This document shows positions 15,172-22,105 of a DNA stretch of 22,105 bases, one piece after another (the stretch's first letter is position 1; every line of letters begins with the position of its first letter). The stretch lies in contig JALLBK010000168.1 of assembly GCA_036940085.1 (NCBI GenBank), positions 1-22,105 of the forward strand, written 5' to 3'. This DNA is from Discostella pseudostelligera (taxonomy: Eukaryota > Bacillariophyta > Thalassiosirophyceae > Thalassiosirales > Thalassiosiraceae). The position numbers and the translations under genes are program-made. A model generated the notes under the pieces. That model did not search any database. It was not told where the DNA came from and worked only from the letters and a program-made list of their open reading frames with translations.

Positions 15172-17525
15172 ATGAAGTTCATCGCAGGAATCTCCAGCGC
15201 GGCACTCCTTTGCCTCCTTTCATGGGAAGGTGCCCAACAAAGTACTTTGGGTGTTTCTGCCTTCGTGCCATCGTCCACCACCAATGTCGTCGTTCCATCC
15301 AACAACAACTATGCCGTTACAAATGCAGCATTATCCCGATATTCTTCCACGTTACTCAATGCCGAGGCGATTAAAATCACCATGCCAGCATTATCTTCGA
15401 CAATGAAGGAAGGTCGTGTCGTTTCATGGCTTAAATCGGAGGGTGATGCCATTGAGGCTGGTGAGGCAATTATGGTTGTGGAGTCCGACAAGGCAGATAT
15501 GGATGTGGAGGCATTTGAGGATGGATTTTTGGCCAAGATTGTTACCCAGGAGGGAGAGACTGCTGAGGTAGGAGCCGTGGTGGCTTTGATTGCCGCTTTG
15601 GAGGGTGATATTGACGCTGTGGCCAATGGAAGTGTTAATGGTGCTGCTGCTGCCGAACCTGCGGCGCCAGCTGCTGCTGCACCTGCCGCGGCTGCACCTG
15701 CTGCTGGAGGTGAGTTGTTGCCTATCCATTTAGGAAGACAGTCGATTGGTGCTGTCGTCTTTTTGTTGTCAGGAGATTGCTTTGCATTTTAGTTTGCATG
15801 AAGAAAAAAGGAGGTGGACGTTTGGATTGGATTGATAGCTGCATTCCATACTTCTTCATCGTGGCCAATTTCTTTTGCACTTGATCGGGTTGGCCATATT
15901 ATTTGAGCAATCAATTGTCAACAACTTGTCTCATGCTATTTTTGCACTGTATTCCTCTAATAAAATTCAACAGCAGCGGCTCCTGATGTGGAATTCAGTC
16001 AACTCGACATGCCAGCTCTTTCATCTACCATGAAGGAAGGAAAGGTTGTATCTTGGCTCAAGAGTGAGGGTGATGCCGTTGAGGCTGGTGAGGCAATCAT
16101 GGTCGTTGAATCTGACAAGGCTGATATGGATGTTGAGGCATTTGAGGATGGATTCATCGCCGCCATTATTACGCAGGAGGGTGAGGCTGCCAATGTTGGG
16201 TCACCCGTAGCTCTCATTGCTGCCAACGAAGCTGATATTCCCGCCCTTAAGGCGTATGCTGCCAGCTTGAGTGGTGGTGGTGCTGTGGTTGCAGCTGCAC
16301 CTATTGCAGCTGCACCCGCTGCTGTGGCACCAGCGGCCAAGGCAGCTCCCAAGGCTGCTGCACCTGCCACCGCAGCATCGGCTGGAGGACGTGTGGTTGC
16401 TTCCCCGTTAGCAAAGAAGATGGCCACGGATATGGGTGTGGATATTTCGACTGTCGTTGGAACTGGACCAGAGGGACGTATCACCGCTGCCGATGTTCAG
16501 AATGCCGCGTCTGGTGCAGCTCCAGCCAAGAAGGCTGGTGCCGCTGCCCCAGCCAAGGTGAACAAGTGGACGCCCGCCTCTGGCGTCATCGCTGCCACTC
16601 CCACTGCACGTGCCTTGGCAAAGAAGGCTAAGATCGATCTTGCCTCCATTGAGGGAACTGGAGAGTTTGGACGTGTTACCGCCGATGATGTCAAGATTGC
16701 CACTGGCGAGATGAAACCCAAGCGCAAGGCCGTCGTTGCTGGAGCACCAGCACCTGTCGAACTGCCCGAGGGATTGGTTCCCTTCACAGGAATGCAACGA
16801 GCCGTATCCAACAACATGGTCGCCACTCTCAGCTGCCCTGTCTTCCGTGCCTCTCGTGAAATTGAAATGGATGCCTTCAATGCACTCTACCAAAAGGTCA
16901 AGCCCAAGGGTGTTACCGTATCAGCACTCCTTGCCAAGGCTGTTGCAAAAGCAATTGAGAAGCATCCCATTGTGAACAGTTCATTCAGGCCGGAGGGTAC
17001 ATTCTTCAATAAGGATATCAATATTGCCATGGCGGTCGCGATTGATGGTGGGTTGATCACGCCAGTGCTAAAGAATGCCAACGAGCGGGGTGTGTTAGAG
17101 CTTGGTGAAAACTGGAAGGTAAGAGGACAATGCGTCTTCTTCGTTTGTGTCACAATATTTGCATCTAAACCCAATTGCAATTCATGACTATCTTTTGCTC
17201 TCAATAGGAACTTGTCGACAAAGCTAAGTCTGGAACACTCAAACCTGACGAGTACAACTCTGGTACATTCACAATCTCGAACATGGGAATGTTTGGTGTT
17301 TCCCAATTCGATGCCATCCTCCCCAGTGGACAGGGTGGCATTCTCGCCGTGGCTGGAACACAGGAGTACATCGTTCCATGCAACCAGGCCGTCCTTGGAA
17401 TGAAGAAAATTTCGAAGATGACGGTAACTCTCACATGCGATCATCGTCAAATTTATGGTGCGGATGCAGCTTTGTTTTTGAAGACATTGAATGATGTTAT
17501 GGTGAACCCTGGGCAACTGGTGTAG
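15172..17525 (+). CDS. Plastid pyruvate dehydrogenase E2 (dihydrolipoamide acetyltransferase) with doubled lipoyl and E3-binding domains
   Basis: Three exons, 15172-15709, 15974-17118 and 17208-17525, 666 aa. E2 transfers the acetyl group from lipoamide to CoA, making acetyl-CoA for fatty acid synthesis. The signal peptide ends GVSA|FVPSS (Phe31). Lipoyl domain 1 is at about 66-142 with ESDKADMDVE (Lys107); lipoyl domain 2 at about 187-264 has the same motif (Lys228). Two peripheral-subunit-binding domains follow, about 320-356 (SPLAKKMATDMGVDISTV) and 387-422 (TPTARALAKKAKIDLASI). The catalytic domain covers 446-666 and contains the DHRQIYG motif (His640). Ala/Pro-rich linkers separate domains. 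Intron 1 (264 nt) separates the lipoyl domains and ends in CAGCAG. The start at 15172 gives the cleanest signal peptide; an in-frame ATG at 15142 adds ten residues. The gene converges with RlmN across 94 bp. Confidence 0.93.
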
Positions 17526-17619
17526 ATTTATCGGCTGGCTACTATTTGATCAAACAATTAACTTTATGGGAAACTAGATTCGAATATCCAAATTTCACTT
17601 TGATGTATGGACTACCCAA

Positions 17620-19615
17620 TCAGTTTCGATTTCGTTTTTGCAAGAACAGCACTGTGCTTGTAAGGACAAAGCACGACGCCATAACAACAGAGGCAACTGT
17701 TAATCGATGTAGCCACGGATCTGCATTGTCAGTAGTTGACGTGTCTTCGTCCATGATGTTGTCAATTCTATCGTGACCCTTCGACGGAATCAGAGGTTTC
17801 CGTAATCTACCCTTGTGAAATGGTCCATCTTCTATGTCTATGATTGTATTCTTCCTCTGCTTCTCCTCTTCCTCCACGACGAGCTGACCACACGCCCCTG
17901 CAATATCAGCTCCCATGGTCCGTCGGATCGAGCAAAATGATCCATAAGACGATACAATTCGTCGAAACTCCTGCATGTGCTCTTCACTTGGACAACTCAA
18001 CTTATCCTTTACATTCGTTTTGTTGTATGGAATTAAGTTCACCACAAGATGGCGTCCTTCACAGAGCTTACCAAGTTGGTGAGCCGCTTCTATTGTTGAC
18101 GTGTCACCCTCCACTTCATCAACAATTGATGTAAGATATGAGCGATAGATGGTCATTCAAACAACTTGAAACAAATGACATTACTCACGCATAACGTATT
18201 CAATCATGGCTCTTTTCTTCTTGCTAGCAAAATGTCGTTCGTCCGAGGCTGTTGCATCGGTACNTAACGTATTCAATCATGGCTCTTTTCTTCTTGCTAG
18301 CAAAATGTCGTTCGTCCGAGGCTGTTGCATCGGTACCACCAACGGCACTTCCATGTGGAGAGTTCCTTTTCCTCCCCGCCAACGCCATCATATGTTCATC
18401 CAATGCCTCAATCAAAGATTCAATTGGAGTTCCTTTGGCCGCCGGTACAATTTTTTCCCTCATACTTTGATTGGGAGCATGCAAGCTCAGAGCTAAATTC
18501 ACTTCGGGTAGATCGCGCGTCAAATCTCTCATCCGTGATGGCACCCCCACTGTACTGACAGTAACATGATTTTGTGCTAGATTCCACAATCGACGATCAA
18601 TCAATGCTCGACATGCCGCAAGAACATTGGTGTAGTTGTTGAGAGGCTCACCCATTCCCATGAATACCACGTTCCGAATCAGATCAAGCGGTCTCTTTTG
18701 CTTTCCTCCATCAGCTTTATCCTCACCGATGACCACATCCGTGCCTAAATGACCATCTGAATCTGGAGTCTCCAAAGATGATGCCAAAATTTGACTACCA
18801 TGCACAAGCTGCTCTAAAATCTCTCCCGAGGAAAGATTGCCGCGTATACCCATCGTCCCCGTGGCACAAAAGGTACATCCCATGGCACATCCCACTTGAC
18901 TCGAAACGCAGATGGTAACTCGTGACTCATGGCGCATCAAAACCGATTCGACGACATGACCATCCTGCAACTCAACGGCTATTTTCGTAGTACTCCCATC
19001 GGAGCTTGTTTTGTAGAGTTGAACGCGGGAGGTGATTGTTGCAAACTCTTCCGTATTCTTTGCTAAGTACGATAGGAGTGATTTCGGAAATTGCGGTCGA
19101 CTACGTCCTGGGCGGGAGGATACTGCATTTTTGGTCCTAAATTTGGATGCGACGAGATTGGATAGTACGCTAACATCTTCTTTGTCTTCTTCATCATCAT
19201 TGGAACTAACTGTAACCTCTCCTCCTCGACCTTGAAGCCCGGCAACAAATTCATGTAGGGGAGGGTAGCCGCTTCGATGCAACAATTGATAGAATAAATC
19301 TAGTTGGCCATTCTTGAGCACAATTCCATTCGATTTGATAGATTGGAGGAAAGCGGCACGGTCTAGGATTGGTTTTGGGGAGAGAGGGTCGCGGTAACGT
19401 TTGATTGGATTTGCCTTCATGGTCAAGACATAGGTCAAGATTTGGCCGTCATGGTCGATATCTACCTTTTCCCTTGCCTTTGATTTTGGCGACGGATTTG
19501 TGGCCAATATCTTTTCGCCTGTCAGGCGTCGGGGGATCTCTGGGGCCAATATCTTCGACTGTCTGGCGTCAGGATCACTGTCGTCTGTCTGGAGTTGCAT
19601 CGACCGCAGCTGCAT
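17620..19615 (-). CDS. RlmN-type radical SAM RNA adenine C2-methyltransferase with C-terminal membrane segment
   Basis: Methylates C2 of adenine in 23S-type rRNA, and in tRNA for bacterial RlmN. Exon A runs from 19615 to 18189 and exon B from 18113 to 17620, with a 75-nt intron (donor GTGAGT; acceptor GATGAAG chosen because it restores family spacing). An assembly duplication with one N (18192-18336) interrupts exon A. With one 72-bp copy and the N ignored, exon A reads through IEYVM into the splice site and the protein would be 615 aa. The SAM/Fe-S cysteines CAMGCTFC are at 243, 247 and 250. Cys236 (ICVSSQVGC) and Cys526 (GADIAGACGQL) match the two catalytic cysteines of E. coli RlmN (118 and 355). 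Residues 589-609 are a hydrophobic segment before a basic tail, absent from bacterial enzymes. The first 100 residues are an extension with no clear targeting signal. The frame is open to 19633 but without a further ATG. Confidence 0.87.
18192..18336. repeat. 72-bp direct duplication flanking a single N, likely assembly artefact
   Basis: 18192-18263 and 18265-18336 are identical 72-bp copies separated only by N at 18264. Both lie in the RlmN coding exon. With both copies present, the minus-strand frame fails just after IEYV. With one copy it continues into a consensus 5' splice site. This is what two contig ends with an unmerged overlap look like. Confidence 0.9.
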
Positions 19616-19776
19616 TACACGTGGCACACGCACCTCCGCTCGTCTTCTTCCACCTCATCACCGCTCACCGCCACCCACCACATCGCGCTCGTCGTCGATC
19701 GTCGCCGCCGTCGCGGTTATTGATGTTGTTGAATGCAAGTCCACAATCGTCGCCATCGTCGTCATCGAACCCAACC
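19616..19776. promoter_or_regulatory. 161-bp divergent spacer between RlmN and KARI with a G-box
   Basis: The shortest divergent spacer in the window. CACGTG occurs at 19618-19623, directly upstream of the RlmN start. A TCGTCG/CGCC-rich tract follows (about 19676-19715), then GTCGTCATCG leading to the KARI start in CCAACCATGA. Most of it must be 5' UTR or core promoter for both genes. Confidence 0.4.
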
Positions 19777-21746
<1,970 letters not shown>

Positions 21747-21855
21747 ATATGCAGATTCAGGATTAATGCGAAATAAGAAATAGGAGAAATCATCCTGTCT
21801 TTGGGCTGATCATTCCGCATTCCTTTACCATTGCGCTGTATTACTCTCTTTACAT

Positions 21856-22105
21856 TTACGCTGCAATCATAGCAATGCCACCATCGACATCACAACAATG
21901 TCCAGTCATGTACTCGGCGGCAGGATCAAGGGCCAAGAATCGAAGAATCGAACTACCTGCCACATGGTCTACTAAATTAATAACCTACTAATCTAGATCT
22001 ACTCCAACAACAACCCTCCGCTGCTGCCTTTGCAGGACCAATCTGCTTGTTTTCTGGGGCTCCGACCAGCCCGAGCGGCACACCAACCGCAGCAGAACCC
22101 ATGGA
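21856..22105 (-). CDS. Short-chain dehydrogenase/reductase, C-terminal part only (5' end beyond window)
   Basis: Partial gene. The last exon (21956-21856) encodes GSSILRFLALDPAAEYMTGH then CCDVDGGIAMIAA and a stop. FLAxDxAxYxTGxxxxVDGG is the C-terminal signature of classical SDR enzymes. The preceding exon (22105-22015) reads GVPLGLVGAPEN, matching the PLGRxGxPE region just upstream in SDRs. The 58-nt intron between them (21957-22014) is short, but its GT-AG sites keep the frame. Substrate cannot be judged without the Rossmann GxxxGxG and YxxxK parts. The stop is 109 bp from the KARI stop (convergent). Confidence 0.65.

Noticed and set aside
19405..19776. Long plus-strand frame running into KARI exon 1
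   Set aside because: It is antisense to the RlmN N-terminus; the KARI ATG at 19777 starts a clean plastid presequence.

Overview
The window looks like nuclear DNA of a photosynthetic stramenopile, most likely a diatom. Genes are compact and split by a few short GT-AG introns. At least five proteins begin with a signal peptide ending in an Ala-Phe (ASAFAP-type) cleavage motif, the bipartite targeting signal of red-derived secondary plastids. A single N flanked by a repeated 72-bp overlap shows this is a draft assembly. I did not assign a species.

Layout: positions 1-201 are AT-rich with six AATAAA words. Positions 202-1114 contain not one CpG dinucleotide and no convincing gene. Twelve protein genes follow, almost strictly alternating in strand: LOG-family phosphoribohydrolase (-), methionyl-tRNA formyltransferase (+), RUS/DUF647 membrane protein (-), leishmanolysin-type metalloprotease (+), phosphopantetheine adenylyltransferase (-), plastid thioredoxin-like protein (+), an unrecognised Q/S-rich protein with a duplicated module (+), FabZ dehydratase (-), plastid pyruvate dehydrogenase E2 (+), RlmN-type radical-SAM RNA methyltransferase (-), ketol-acid reductoisomerase (+), and the 3' end of a short-chain dehydrogenase (-, cut by the window edge). 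Divergent neighbours share upstream spacers of 161 to 745 bp. Convergent 3' ends are mostly 48 to 109 bp apart.

Functions centre on the plastid. E2 supplies acetyl-CoA and FabZ dehydrates acyl-ACP in fatty acid synthesis, and these two share one divergent promoter. PPAT makes the CoA precursor (dephospho-CoA). KARI serves branched-chain amino acid synthesis. FMT formylates organellar initiator tRNA, RlmN methylates rRNA/tRNA, and the thioredoxin-like protein is probably a stromal redox factor. I see no phage, CRISPR, tRNA, rRNA or intact transposon.

Most noteworthy: the CpG-free block; a plastid E2 with two lipoyl domains and two E3-binding domains; a 20-bp tandem pair of E2F-like sites between LOG and FMT; a heptamer (TCGGATC) repeated just upstream of two genes; twin TCCACGTGGA palindromes; TGACGT-type (CRE/CCRE-like) words in several promoters; C-terminal membrane tails on LOG and RlmN; and the assembly duplication inside the RlmN gene. 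All splice junctions were inferred by eye from consensus sites, reading frame and family similarity.
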